Source of the DNA: Aristolochia californica
Taxonomy: Eukaryota; Streptophyta; Magnoliopsida; Piperales; Aristolochiaceae
Reading direction: 5' to 3'
Assembly: GCA_029961685.1 (NCBI GenBank)
Contig: JARWKL010000008.1
Coordinates: 35,826,930-35,890,929, forward strand
Length of the DNA: 64,000 bases
The notes below the pieces were generated by a model, which ran no database searches, was not told the origin of the DNA, and saw only the letters and a list, made by a program, of their open reading frames with translations. Position 1 is the stretch's first letter. Every line of letters starts with the position of its first letter. Of this stretch, positions 1 to 11,538 are shown piece after piece. Made by a program: the position numbers and the translations under genes.

Positions 1-127
1 TGTCTATCGGCATTGCTCTGAAGTGTGCACCACCATGTCCCTCCACAGGATAACGACTCTCAAGTGGTAGGAGACATAAAAGCCATTACAGGGAGGGAGG
101 GGTGTATATCATAGATGTAATAATAAG

Positions 128-475
128 TTCCTCCATCATGGAATTATAACCACAAATAATTTTGATCTTTTTGACAGGGATGAAGTTCCTCCGTCATGGA
201 CTTCCAACCACAAATAATTTTGATCTTTTTTATGGGGATGAAGTTCCTCCATCATGGACATCCAACCACAAATAATTTTGATCTTTTTTATGGGGATAAA
301 GTTCCTCCGTCATGGACTTCCAACCACAAATAATTTTGATCTTTTTTACGGGGATGAATTTCCTCCATCATGGACATCCAACCACAAATAATTTTGATCT
401 TTTTGATGGGGATAAAGTTCCTCCATCATGGACTCCCAACCACAAATAATTTTTATCTTTTTGATGGGGTAAAAT
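128..475. repeat. 58-bp minisatellite, six copies
   Basis: Six consecutive units start at 128, 186, 244, 302, 360 and 418, an exact 58-bp period. Each begins ttcctcc and contains aaccacaaataattttgatc. Units differ by only a few bases. The array sits in the 3' internal tail of the A1 element. The equivalent tail of the A1 copy at 57292-60049 has a different repeat instead (59095-59234). Confidence 0.95.
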
Positions 476-1813
476 AAATGATGACATGAGGCCACCTCTT
501 CTTCAATAATAATGTCCCAAAAGAGACATAATAGCTGCAGTTGAATATAACACGACCATCTTCCAACACATATAACACAAACCAAATAATAAACTTTGTA
601 AAAGAACCCATGAAATAATCCGATATAAAAGTATCTTCTTAGATGCACAAGCTTCATCTTTTGTGCTCCCCCTTTCTTGAATATTTTGGTCACATAAACT
701 CATCCACAACATATGGAATAAAATACCTCTTTCTTGTACTTCTTCTACTTCTCCCCCTCAAGTTGGGAGGTAGTGGCAGTGATCCCAGCTTGAACCAAAT
801 ATCATAGATGTAGCAATAAGCCCTTATAATATAGATGCATAGATAAGCCCTCAAACCAGGGAGAAGCAAGATATTTTCCTGATATATCAACTCAAAAAGT
901 GACACAAACAATTGGCATAAATTTGGATTTTTCAATACAACAGAATACCAGCATGACCTTTGATTCTTCCAATGCGAATATATCTTTAAATATAGATTAG
1001 ATTGACATGAAATTTTCTTCGTATGAAACTAGACTTAAATACCTTTCATCTAAGTATAACATATCTTCATAAAATATAATTATGAGAAGATAAATAATCT
1101 GATATATTTCAGTCTCTGTCATCTGGCCGAACTAAATATTATTTCTCCTGTTTTTTCCAGAATGACCATTAACTCTTCAAAGATCAATATCTCCTTATAA
1201 TAAAATCATACCGAGAATTGGTTGAATAGTTGAGAAACTATAATTATGTATCTTTATTTTCAGATATATTTATCCATATTAATTCTCTTTCTTGATATCA
1301 TAAAATACCTCGGAATTTGAAGATTTCTCCTGCAGCTCAAACCTCTTTTTCAATCTAACCTTTGCTACTTCAAATATTTATTTATATTTGTACCTAACTC
1401 AGATAAAAAATTGGTTGAATGGGTAAAATAATAGCCTTACAGATCTTTTGTTTGATATATATTTCACCACATAAAGTCTTGGTCTTGATAGCAAAAAATA
1501 CCTCGGAATCGGAAGATTGCTGCTACTACTTGAACATTTTTACAATCTGACCTTCGCTCATTCAAATATCGATATCTCTCTGAACATAACTCCGATTGGA
1601 ACAAATAGGTTTTTTTTAGAAATTAGACTCAAATATATTTCCGTCAATATATAATTTTCAATATAAAAAACTATGTATAGAGGTAAAAAATGCAAAGAAA
1701 ACTATGGATTTAGGGACTGAAAAAAATAACTACGAACCTAGACTTAGGGTTTAGGGTTTAGAGAAAAGGATCACATTACCTCCGTGAGTTGACCAAGTCA
1801 ACTCACAGAATCT

Positions 1814-1825
1814 GCTCTGATACCA
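1814..1825 (-). other. Primer-binding site, initiator tRNA-Met type
   Basis: The reverse complement reads tggtatcagagc, the usual plant PBS complementary to the 3' end of initiator tRNA-Met, directly next to the LTR end. Confidence 0.9.
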
Positions 1826-2219
1826 TGTTGAATTTATGGAAAAGTGAAATACTTCATTGACATCAATAACTTGTTGTAATCAGAGTACATGAACCTCTAT
1901 TTATAATAGAGGAAAGAAGTAGAGTCCAATTACAATAAAACTACCCTTGTCCCAATTACACCCAAACTCTAACTCTTAAAGATAAGTCATAACTTAATTA
2001 AATAACTCAATATTAATAAAAGACAAACATAACTCATACTAAAACTCTTCTTCGTTGTGGCCCTAAGATAAAGATACTTTTGTGAGTCCTTCTTGGTCTT
2101 CCAACTTATGTGATAAGGATGCCAGCTCATGGTAATCATGGTGGGTCCTACTTCTTATGGGCCTAGGCCCAATTTTTGGGCAATTCTTGGTCGTGTAGGC
2201 TTGAGCTTATCTTTCAACA
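1826..2219 (-). repeat. 5' LTR of reverse A1 element
   Basis: On the minus strand it begins TGTTGAAAGATAAG and ends TTCAACA. It carries the family TATA segment (tataaataga in element sense) and is followed by a PBS. It is similar over its length to the LTRs at 57292-57733 and 59608-60049. Confidence 0.85.
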
Positions 2220-2626
2220 AGGTACCCTTAAAAGGTGAATAATCTCTTTGTTAAGCCCTAAAGTTGGGCAATTTTTTTGCCTTTAAAATTGAGCGGAGTG
2301 TGTTTCAACTATGACCATTTTGATTGGTGTAAGGAGCTTTTTCATATGACTAGGAGTAATTTTTTTCTTCCACATTGTGCTTTGTCCAAGTTGAGTCTCT
2401 GTGTCCTTTTTATTCCTAGCTTGAATGGAAGAAGTAGAAGAACAAGAATAAGAAAGCGGTATTTTGTTCCACATGTTGTGGTTATTTTTATGTGATCAAA
2501 ATATTCAAAAAGGGGGAGAACAAATGATGAAGATTTAACTTCCACGAAAAAAATTTAGCCAGTGAAGATTAAAGACCAAGAATCCTTTTAATTGCAAATT
2601 GAAGTTATAAACTCCAACTTGAGGGT

Positions 2627-3518
2627 TGTTGTGGACTCAATAGCACACCGAGTCACATAACGAAGAAGGCAACAACAACTCACTCAATAGGATTTATTTC
2701 TTATATTACTTTGAGTAGGATTTATTTCTTATATTGTTTTAAGTAGGAGTTGTTTCTAATTACTTTATATGTAGGGGCATTATGGGGAATTATTGTAACC
2801 CTAACCCTAAAACTCCATGACGTGATCTATTTAAGGGAAAAGAATGAATGAAATAGGGAAGCTTTGAGATTTTAGAATAACCTAGTCTAAACAGGTTGAG
2901 ATCACCTCTTGATCTCGAGTTTAGGGTTTACTCCAAAAATCCAACCTATCTTTCAACCTCCATTGCCATCCATCTTCACCCATATTCATCCATCATCATC
3001 CATACTAAGAAGAGGAGTTTCCTACCCCTTTTCTGAGCCCAAAGAGAAGGTTTGTCCTCCTTCTCGGCAGCAGCAGTAAGAGGGCCTCAATTCCTCCCTT
3101 AATGAGCAGAAAAGTGAGGATATTCATCCTCATATCTTGAGCAATCCTGGTGCATCATGGGAGCTGATCATAGCAGCAAAGAAGAGGTAATAATCTATCC
3201 CAAACTCGTGCTTCAAGTTAATTTAGAAAGTAGGGTTGCACTCTTAGCTAGAGCAGCAACAAAGAGGGCCAAACCCTCTTTGCCGTGAGCAAGAAAAGAG
3301 GGCAGCTTGCTCTAGCAAGCCCAACGTTGTTGTGGGGTATCCTACCTATCACAGCAACTCGGTAAAACCATCAAAAGAGGAGCTTTCCTCCTGGCCGAGC
3401 ACTGGTCAAAGAGAAAAAATCCTATACAGACCCTTGACATGAAGTGAGTTTAAATTCTGAGTGCTGGAGTCTCAAGTTCCATGTCGTGTTACTCGATCCA
3501 TGACCCAGGACCATAACA
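2627..3518 (+). repeat. Gypsy-1 5' LTR
   Basis: Begins tgttgtggactc, ends ccataaca, and is followed by the PBS. It shares the terminal motif gactcaatagcacaccgagt with Gypsy-2 LTRs. A ctatttaaggg promoter-like segment lies near 2828. Confidence 0.95.
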
Positions 3519-3541
3519 ACTTGGTATTAGAGCAGGGTAAC

Positions 3542-4650
3542 ATGGGGGATAATATCAGCAATGAAGAAATCCAAATCAGGATACAAAAGATAGAAGAGAG
3601 CCTTGAAACAGCACAACCATTGTTGGGGAAGGTTTGTGGTTTGGAAGAAGAGATGAGTCGAGTCATCGGCATGCTAACGGAGTTGAGGGCAGAGAGACAT
3701 CAGAGTCCATAGGTGACAGAGGTTGCTCAACCATATCACAGAAGAGGGGAGCAGTGGCCTGGGCGCACTACTGTCCAAGGACCCCAACATGGAGGCACAG
3801 TTCCAAGGTACACCAAGTTAGAGTTTCCCTCTTTCAATGGTTCAGTTGATCCTTTAATTTGGTTGCATAGATGTGAATTTTATTTTTTTGAACCAAGGGA
3901 CTACTGAATGGGATAAGGTGCAACTAGGCTCTTTCCATATGATAGATGAAGCCATGTTATGGGTTACTCAAGTAGAGAAAGAGAGACCAGGAATGACTTG
4001 GGGAGAATTTAAAAATTTATGCACAGTTAGATTTGGCCCTCCAGCCAACAGCAACCCCCTGGGAGAGTTAGTCCTATTGAGACAAACTGGTTTGGTGGAA
4101 CAATATTAAAAACTGTTCCAGGAAAAGTTGGCTCATGCTGGTGAGAGGGTATTGGTTGACCAGCAGGTCTCCCTATTCACAACAGGTCTCAATGAGTATT
4201 TAAGGCTAGAGGTAGAACTCCTTATGTCTATGGATTTAGCTCATGCAATGAATATGGCCCGAGCAATAGAACAACGACAATAGTTGCAGCAACGAAAGCC
4301 GGGTTGGTCGGGTGAGAGGAACACTTCCTCCATGTGGCAAGGGTACCGCTATAATTCATCTCAGGAAGCATCTCTAGTAGCACCATCCAGACACACTCCG
4401 ACTACGACTCGGGTAGCCAATCCCCGCCCTAGTAATTCCCTACCGAGCTTTATAAAAAAATTGATGAGTGCGGAGATGGCAAAAAGGCGGTCCAAAATTT
4501 TATGTTATAACTGCGATGAGCAATATCGGGTAGGACACCAATGTAAACAATTATTTTGGCTCGAGGTGGAGGATTCAGAGGATCCAGAGGAGCCAGAGGA
4601 TATTATCGAGGAGGAACCACCGGAGATATCCTCGCATGCTATTACTGGGT
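3542..4650 (+). pseudogene. Gypsy-1 gag, broken
   Basis: Capsid-like gag of a Ty3/gypsy element. The ATG at 3542 starts the frame. TAG at 3710 interrupts it, a one-base shift near the T-run at about 3888-3900 moves the frame (old frame ends TGA 3905-3907), and further stops are TAA 4107-4109 and TAG about 4281. The conserved gag core includes LIWLHRCEF and FGPPANSNPLGEL. A retroviral-type zinc knuckle (C-x2-C-x7-H-x-C) is at 4503-4544, followed by an acidic stretch up to TAG at 4650. The order and motifs leave no doubt about identity; the protein cannot be made in one piece. Confidence 0.9.
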
Positions 4651-7600
4651 AGAAATTGCCTAATACAATGCAAGTCCGAGCTCATGTCATCGACCAAGAA
4701 CTAGTGGGACTAGTCGATTCAGGGAGTACACACAATTTTCTGAGTTTGATAGCCGCACAGCATCTCCAGCTCTAGATACACACTCATCTGACAGCCACCG
4801 TCTCAGTGGCCAATGGCGAGAAGGTCCCTAGCTATGGGATTAGTAAGGCGATAACTTTTTCTATTGGCTCTACTTCGTTTAATGCTGAATTTTTTGTTAT
4901 TCCCCTGGTGCGATTTGATATGGTATTAGACATTAAATGGTTACAAACGTTGAGGCCCATTCTCTGGGACTTTTCAACTTTAACCATGAGCTTTGATTTG
5001 GTCAGAAGTCAGGTGCTCTTACAGGGCTGTCAGGTGGACAGGGCCCATCGCATGCACACTTTGCAGACACAGGATCAGCCTGACAGTACTAGTGATGGTT
5101 TGGTTGAGGATTTCTCTGACCTCTTCCAGGAGCCTTCGGGTTTGCCTCCCCTGAGGCATTGTGACCACAGGATCTATTCGAAACCAGGATCTAAGGTAGT
5201 GGTCGTGCGACCATACTGTTACCCACACCTTCACAAGGAAGAGATAGAGCGTCAATGTCAAGAGATGTTGAAACAGGGTCTTATTCATCCCAGTCGCTCC
5301 CCATTCTCTTCACCCGTCTTACTTGTGATGAAACATGATGGGACATGGAGGTTCTACATGGATAATCGGGAGTTGACCATGCATACAGTAAAAGACAAGT
5401 TTTTGATTCCGGTAGTAGATGAGCTCCTGGATGAGTTACATGGGTCGTGGTTATTCACTAAACTCGACCTCCGTTCGGGATACCATCAGGTCCGGATGTA
5501 CCCCTCTGATATTGAGAAGACGACGTCCCGCACGCACCATGGCCACTTTGAGTTCGTCGTCATGCCGTTCGGGTTATCCAATGCACCCTCCACTTTTCAA
5601 GCTTTGATGAACGAGGTATTTAGCCCCTATCTTCAAAATTTTGTTCTTGTATTTTTCGATGATATTTTGATCTATAGCAAGTCAGTTGAGGAGCACTTGG
5701 CACACTTGAGGATTTTTTTCGACTTGTTAAGAGCACATCAGCTCTATTTGAAACATTCCAAGTGTTCTTTTGCGGCTTCACATATGGGGTATCTGAGACA
5801 CATTATCTCACATGAAGGGGTTACGGTGGATCTCGAGAAGATCCGAGCTATTCATGAGTGGCCGCAACCACAGTCGTGTTCTGCACTACGGGGTTTTTTG
5901 GGTCTTGCAGGCTACTATCGCAAATTTATTCAGAACTATGGGCCAGTGGTAGCACCATTGACCATTCTACTCAAGAAAATTCCTTTATTTGGAATGAGGA
6001 GGCCACCACGTCGTTTGTGGCACTCAAAGCTGCCCTTGCATCCACGCCAGTCTTACAACTTCCCAACTTTGACGAATTGTTCGTGGTAGAGTGCAACACT
6101 TTGGGCATGGGCATTGGGGCCATTTTGCAACAGCCGAGCCATCCTATTGCGTATTTTAGCAGACAGTTGGCAGTCCGTCATCACAAGCTGGCAGCCTATG
6201 AGCGTGAATTGATTGGGTTGGCCAAAACGGTCCAACATTGGAGGCCTTATCTCTGGGGCTAGGATTTTCTCATACGCATGGATCACTACGGCCTTAAATT
6301 CCTACTAGAACAGCGTTTGACGACGTCGCCACAGCAGAACTGGATCAGTAAGTTGTTGGGGTTTGACTTCTAGTGGAATATCATGTGAGGAGATTAAATA
6401 GGCAGTAGACTCCTTGTCACGGTGTTTTGAGGATCAGTAGTCGGTCTATTCGATCAGCCAGCCAAGATTTCTCATTCTGGACTTAGTGAGAGATGCACAA
6501 GCCACTGACCCTGCACTGCAAGAACTGCATCAGAAGATTTCGGAAGGGACAATGAATTCGAAGTGGTCCATCCAGGATTCACTTATTTATTACAAGCAGC
6601 GGATTTTCCTTCCACCTAAATCCGAGTTGATTCCAACTATTCTCTTGGCCTACCATGACAGTACACACGAGGGGATACATAAGACCTTGCACAGAATTCG
6701 AGCTGATTTTTACTGGCAAGTCATGAAACCCTCTATTACGACTTATGTGGGCGATCGTCAGGTATGCCAACACAAAAAAGCCGAGCACTTGAGTCCAGTT
6801 GGTCTTCTCCAGCCTTTGGCCCTTCCTACGTAGGTTTGGGCCCATATTTCGATGGATTTTGTGGAAGGCCTACCCTGTCCTCTGACAAATCCGTTCTTTT
6901 CGTGGTGGTTGATAGATTCTCCAAGTACGGAGATTTTATACCGCTGGCTCATCCATATACAGCAACATGGGTTGCTCAAACTTTCCTGGAGCAGATAATC
7001 CGCTTAAATGGCATTCCAGAATCCATTGTGAGTGACAGAGATGCAATTTTTACGAGCACCTTTTGGTGGGAACTATTTCTCTTGAGTGGGACAAAATTGA
7101 AGTTCTCCTCCGCCTATCATCACAGACAGACGGGCAGACAGAGGTGGTGAACCGCACCATTGAGATGTATCTACGGTGCTTGGTGGGGGATCTTCCACGA
7201 CAATGGGTTCAATGGCTTATGTGGGCCGAATACTATTACAACACTTCGTTCCACTCTGCCTTGCAATCCACTCCTTTCTGGGTTATATATGGTCGGGATC
7301 CACCTCGCCTTCTCTCGTACAACCCAGGGTCCACCCCCGTGGACGCGATTGATCAGGCACTCATAGACCGGGATCTGTTGCTACAGAATATCACAAAACG
7401 ACTACGATGTGCCCAAGCTCGGATGAAGGATGTCTACGACAAAGGCCATCGTGAGGTCTCTTTTGTGGTTGGGGAGTATGTGTGGCTACGGCTCCAGCCC
7501 TATCGTTAGCAGTCTCTTGCGGGACCCCCATGTCATAAGCTCTCTTCCAGATTTTTCGGGCTATTTCCCATTCTTCGACACGTGGGACTAGTCGCCTATC

Positions 7601-7956
7601 AGCTCAAATTACCGAACACGGCCAAAATTCATGATGTGTTTCGTGTCTCTCTTTTGAAGCCGCATTCACAGCGTACATCCACTCCATTCCTACCACCGAT
7701 TGATAATGGCGAGGTTATTCTTAACCCAGTTGCGGTGTTACATGCGCGGTTGACCGATAACCATTGGGAGATTCTCGTTCAGTGGACGGACACTGACCCC
7801 GACGCTGCAACATGGGAACGTGTGGACATCTTCAAACAAGTCTACCCAACTTTTGAGCTTGAGGACAAGGTCTTTCTCCATGGGGAGGCAGATGTTGTGG
7901 ACTCAATAGCACACCGAGTCACACAACGAAAGAGGCAACAACAACTCACTCAATAG
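4650..7956 (+). pseudogene. Gypsy-1 pol (PR-RT-RH-IN-chromodomain), broken
   Basis: Protease active site Asp-Ser-Gly at 4716-4724. An open 427-codon stretch (4806-6089) carries RT, with the catalytic Asp-Asp pair at 5658-5663 (FFDDILIYS). A one-base shift in an A-run near 5980 moves RNase H into another frame (5858-6262), where the expected ECDAS motif reads ECNTL, so a catalytic Asp is lost. Stops follow at 6260 and about 6370. The integrase zinc finger near 6670-6790 has a Cys changed to Arg (GDRQVCQ). The integrase core is split by a shift near 7120-7140. The C-terminal chromodomain lies at about 7725-7870 (QWTDTDPDAATWE). Several independent lesions mean it is not functional. Confidence 0.9.
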
Positions 7957-8783
7957 GATGTATTTCTTATATTACTTTGAGTAGGATTTATTTCTTATAT
8001 TGTTTTAAGTAGGAGTTATTTCTAATTACTTTATATGTAGGGGCATTATGGGGAATTATTGTAACCCTAACCCTAAAACTCCATGACGTGATCTATTTAA
8101 GGGAAAGGAATGAATGAAATAGGGAACCTTTGAGATTTTAGAATAACCTAGTCTAAACAGGTTGAGATCACCTCTTGATCTCGAGTTTAGGGCTTACTCC
8201 AAAAATCCAACCTATCTTTCACCCTCTATTGCCATCCATCTTCTCCCAAATTCATCCATCATCATCCATACTAAGAAGAGGAGCTTCCTACCCCTTTTTC
8301 GAGCCAAAGAGGAGGTTTGTCCTCCTTCTCGGCAGCAGCAGCAAGAGGGCCTCAATTCCTCCCTTAACGAGTAGAAAAGTGAGGATCTTCATCCTCATAT
8401 CTTGAGCAATCCTGGTGCAACGTGGGAGCTGATCATAGCAGCAAAGAAGAGGTAAGAATCTATCCCAAACTCGTGCTTCAAGTTAATTTAGAAAGTAGGG
8501 TTGCACTCTTAGCTAGAGCAGCAACAAAGAGGGCCAAACCCTCTTTGTCGTGAGCAAGAAAAGAGGGCAGCTTGCTCTAGCAAGCCCAACATTGCTGTGG
8601 GGTATCCTACCTATCACAGCAACTCAGTAAGACCATCAAAAGAGGAGTTTTCCTCCTGGTCGAGCACTAGTTAAAGAGAAAAACTCCTATACAGACCCTT
8701 GACGTGAAGTGAGTTTAAATTCTGAGTGCTAGAGTCTCAAGTTCCATGCCGTGTTACTCGATCCATAACCTGGGACTGTAACA
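7893..8783 (+). repeat. Gypsy-1 3' LTR
   Basis: Same ends as the 5' LTR (tgttgtggactc, gtaaca), 891 bp against 892 bp. Differences are mostly transitions, with the densest cluster in the last 25 bases. Confidence 0.95.
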
Positions 8784-8791
8784 AGGGGGAG

Positions 8792-9128
8792 TGTTGAAGG
8801 GTAAATATGGAAGAGTCTTACATGACTCTCACTATAAGAAGTCTCACATTGGCAGAATTAATATGGTGGAGTCATACAGGAGTCTAACAGGAGGAGGTCT
8901 CGTAGAAGAGTCTCAATTAAAGGTGTTTTAGTTATGTTAGTCCTCTATATATATATATTGTTATTCAATTATTCTAGGACTAATCATTTAGTGTTAACTT
9001 TGGTGTAATTGGGACAAGGGTAGTTTAATTATAATGGGATTATACTAGTTTCTTCTATTATAAATAGAGACTCATTGTACTCAAATTAGAACAAGTCAGT
9101 GAAATTTTCTCTTTCCATAAATTCAATA
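8792..9128 (+). repeat. 3' LTR of family A2 element
   Basis: Begins tgttgaagggta right after the right half of the split purine tract and ends ccataaattcaata. It has a tataaatagaga TATA segment near 9058. Similar to 10838-11145 and, in reverse, to 41650-41983 and 49334-49642. Confidence 0.85.
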
Positions 9129-9469
9129 GAATTTGGGAATATAGTTGATGTTGGACGATTCCAACATTTGGTTGAAAAATTAATTTATCAAAGTCACAAG
9201 ACCTGGCATACCTTTTTGTTGTGAGTGTTATCAATCAATTTACTCATTAACCCCAACAATCTCATTGGATAGCACAGGAGAGAGTACTCCTATATCTAAA
9301 GAAAAATCCAAATCAATGATTATTATATAAATGCCATGGACATACTAATATCGATGGTTTTGCATATGTAGAAAATCAACTTCCAACTTCCAGTTATTGT
9401 ACAACTATGGAAAAGATATGCAAAAAATCAACTTCCAGTTATTGTACAACTATGGATAAGATGGGGTTT
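9129..9469. other. Unassigned AT-rich spacer
   Basis: No gene or complete element is recognised. A stretch around 'atcaacttccagttattgtacaactatgga' type wording occurs twice in near-identical form about 45 bp apart (near 9378 and 9426), a small local duplication. The spacer ends in a poly-G run. Confidence 0.5.
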
Positions 9470-9488
9470 GGGGGGGGGGGGGGGGGGG
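9470..9488. repeat. Poly-G run (19 bases)
   Basis: Uninterrupted run of 19 G following atggggttt. Such runs are prone to length error in assemblies. Confidence 0.95.
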
Positions 9489-9499
9489 TGTTGGCCCAT

Positions 9500-9820
9500 G
9501 AAGTAAGTGAATTGTTATGACTAAAATCCTTGATGTCAGAGCTTGGATTTCATATAACTAAGCCTATGCAATTCCACAATGACAACCAGACAACTATTTA
9601 CATTACAACCAATCCAGTTTTTATGAAAGAACCAAGCACATTGAAATTACCTATCATTTTATTCGACAAAAATTACAAGCATATGTCATATCCATGTAGT
9701 ATGTTCCTTCCAAAAATCAACTAGTAGATATTCTCACAAAAGCTATTCCTACAAGCTTGCCCTCAACTACATGTACCAAACTGGGGATATTTGTTGTTTT
9801 TGCACCAGTTTGGGGTGGAG
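9500..9820 (+). pseudogene. Copia pol 3' end remnant (RNase H tail)
   Basis: In frame around 9530-9724 the translation shows the copia RNase H tail signature: FHNDNQTTIYI, then TNPVFMKEPS, then (after a stop at the end of this frame) LVDILTKAIP and KLGIF. In Ty1/copia elements these motifs close the pol protein. Upstream pol is missing and stops are present, so this is a 5'-truncated fossil. A purine-rich segment (tggggtggag, 9811-9820) stands in the PPT position before an LTR-like start at 9821. Confidence 0.8.
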
Positions 9821-10127
9821 TGTTGAAGTAGTATGAGTGAAATCTATTGTAATTAAGTGACCAAGTGGCATAAGTTGTAATTATGATAGATGTTATGTTC
9901 CTTTTCTTTTTACTCATGTACTAGGGTTTCTTCCCTAAAACTATAAATATCAAACTAAGGGGGAGGGCATTAAAATTAGTGCTCTAATTCTTCCTCATTT
10001 CTCCTTCTCCTTTCTTGTCTCATGTGCCTAGGCTTCTCTCCTAAACTCTCTAATGTCCTTTCCTTCTTTCTCCTTCTTCTTCCCTTGAACTGTAGTTGTT
10101 CTAAGCATAAAATCCTAGAATCTAACT
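9821..10127 (+). repeat. 3' LTR of the copia remnant
   Basis: Begins tgttgaagtagt immediately after the purine tract. It contains a TATA-like actataaatatc near 9940 and a long pyrimidine-rich segment at 9985-10085. The right boundary near 10127 is approximate because no terminal CA plus TSD could be fixed. Confidence 0.6.
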
Positions 10128-11145
10128 TATGTTAAGGCATGTCCTTCATTTGTGTTTTTTATGTCTTTAAAATTAGAAACTCAGTTTGGAGTCAGTGTTG
10201 TTGCATTATGTGCCTCCTTCGTTCTAAAGTTTCTAGATTTAGATAATTGGTGTGGAACTACTACTACCTTTACATATACCTTTGTAAAACCTCTAATATT
10301 TCTTTAATTTATCATTATTTTCATCACTTTGGAGCAACACTTATAATCCACTACCTACAAAGTAGAGGAAGTGCATCCAACACCCAACTTGAGTCAAATC
10401 TCTTTATTCACCCAAGTGGTATTTTTTGCTGAGCTACCCTTAAAATCATGAGTAGCCTCTTTTTCATTCCCTATATTTGGGCTTCTTTTCCATCTTTGAA
10501 ATTAAGCATAATTTATCAAACTTGGACCGTTTTGATTGGTGTATAGAATTCTATTATTTGGCTAGGAGTGAATTTTTCTCTCTTATATCGTGTTTTGTCC
10601 TATCTAGATTTGTGTGCCCTTTGGATCCTCAACGTGATGGAGAGAAGTAGAAGTACTAAGAAAAGGTATTGAGGTGCCTACCATGAAGAATTTCACATGT
10701 TGCAGTAAAAACTTTTATATAACCAGAATATCCAAGTAATGGGAAAATAGAATATGAAGAATTTTGCAGCTATAGTAAAGTAAAGACTAATTTTTTTCTT
10801 TGCAAATAGAAGTTGACAACTCCATCTTGAGGGGGAGTGTTGAAGAGAGATAGGAAGAGTTTTACATGACTCTCATGGTTAAAGAATCTTATAGAAGAAG
10901 AACCAACATGGCAAAGTCTTACATGAGTCTCATAGAAATTCTCAGACAAGGTCTTCTAGTATTATAACTCTTCTGTTTATGTTATAGTTGTTTACTTGTT
11001 TCATACCTAAATTCAAGATATATATTTTAGATATAACTAGGACATGGATAATTTAACTTAACTCTAATTCCGTGACTATTCTCTATTATAAGTAGAGACC
11101 CAATGTACTCAATTTAAGACACCGTCAATATCCTTATTCTACCTT
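10128..11145 (+). mobile_element. Family A2 element, 3' end (pre-LTR block, PPT, LTR)
   Basis: Contains the conserved pre-LTR block (about 10320-10600: gagctacccttaaaa, then attttgattggtgta-like wording), a purine tract cttgagggggag (10826-10837) and an A2 LTR from 10838. The LTR fades out near 11145, with no recognisable terminal CA, about 390 bp before the CCDC124 start codon. No 5' half is visible. Boundaries on both sides are approximate. Confidence 0.7.
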
Positions 11146-11538
11146 GTGTTTAAGGACAACCAATAAGCAAAGCTAACTAAGTTCTTTGAATGTAGTGAAG
11201 AAAGTTTTTTCAAACCCCAATTGTGCCCCAAGTAAAATGGATATTTGAATGCACAAGAGTATAGACATGATAATTAATTTTTAATCATTTTTTATAACTA
11301 TTAGAAATTTTAAATACAAGAAAAACTAATTAAAAAGATTTTTTTATAATATGTTTTTAGAAAAATCAAGGAAAAAACTATTTTTTCATTGCCGCACAAA
11401 CGTTTCCAACTCGACAGGCACACTATAACAAAAACAAAAAAAACCAATAAAAGGGAAACCGTACAATACAAATTAATCTCAGCAATGTCAGCAGACTGAT
11501 CACCATCAACCGCTCCTCGTCTCATCGCCGCAGCAAAG
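11146..11538 (+). promoter_or_regulatory. CCDC124 upstream region and 5' UTR
   Basis: AT-rich upstream sequence turns abruptly GC-richer at about 11500, consistent with the 5' UTR leading to the ATG at 11539. No TATA box can be assigned with confidence. The distal part abuts the decayed A2 LTR. Confidence 0.5.

Larger units (their letters stand above)
1..2219 (-). mobile_element. Non-autonomous LTR element, family A1 (5' part only, reverse)
   Basis: Reverse-oriented LTR element entering from the left edge. Its 5' LTR is 1826-2219 and its primer-binding site (PBS) 1814-1825; the internal region runs down to position 1 and the 3' LTR is outside the window. Position 1-65 matches, in reverse, about 59284-59350 of the complete A1 element at 57292-60049, which fixes the family. 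No gag or pol reading frame is visible. It sits in the pre-LTR block of another element that resumes at 2220, and the other side of the insertion is not in view. Family assignment is secure; the extent is limited by the window. Confidence 0.85.
2627..8783 (+). mobile_element. Gypsy-1: Ty3/gypsy chromovirus, decayed
   Basis: Full-length LTR retrotransposon of 6157 bp with LTRs 2627-3518 and 7893-8783, PBS 3522-3533 (tggtattagagc, one mismatch to the tRNA-Met type) and a purine tract just before the 3' LTR (7881-7892). Flanks agggt (2622-2626) and agggg (8784-8788) look like a 5-bp target duplication with one change. By eye the LTRs differ at roughly 40 of about 890 positions, so the insertion is not recent. 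Gag, protease, RT, RNase H, integrase and chromodomain occur in Ty3 order. Its short size and C-terminal chromodomain suggest a Reina-like chromovirus clade, but no tree was made. Confidence 0.95.
2220..9128 (+). mobile_element. Non-autonomous LTR element, family A2 (3' part), interrupted by Gypsy-1
   Basis: Visible parts are the conserved pre-LTR block (2220-2626) and the 3' LTR (8792-9128). Gypsy-1 (2627-8783) separates them and splits the polypurine tract: cttgaggg remains on the left, gggggag on the right. The 5' part lies upstream of the reverse A1 insertion and is out of view. The uninterrupted junction in relatives (10824-10838, 38704-38716) shows what the sequence looked like before insertion. 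No coding sequence is recognisable. Confidence 0.8.

Noticed and set aside
128..475. CRISPR-like appearance of regularly spaced repeats
   Set aside because: Units are contiguous with no unique spacers, 58 bp each, in plant transposon DNA. It is a minisatellite.
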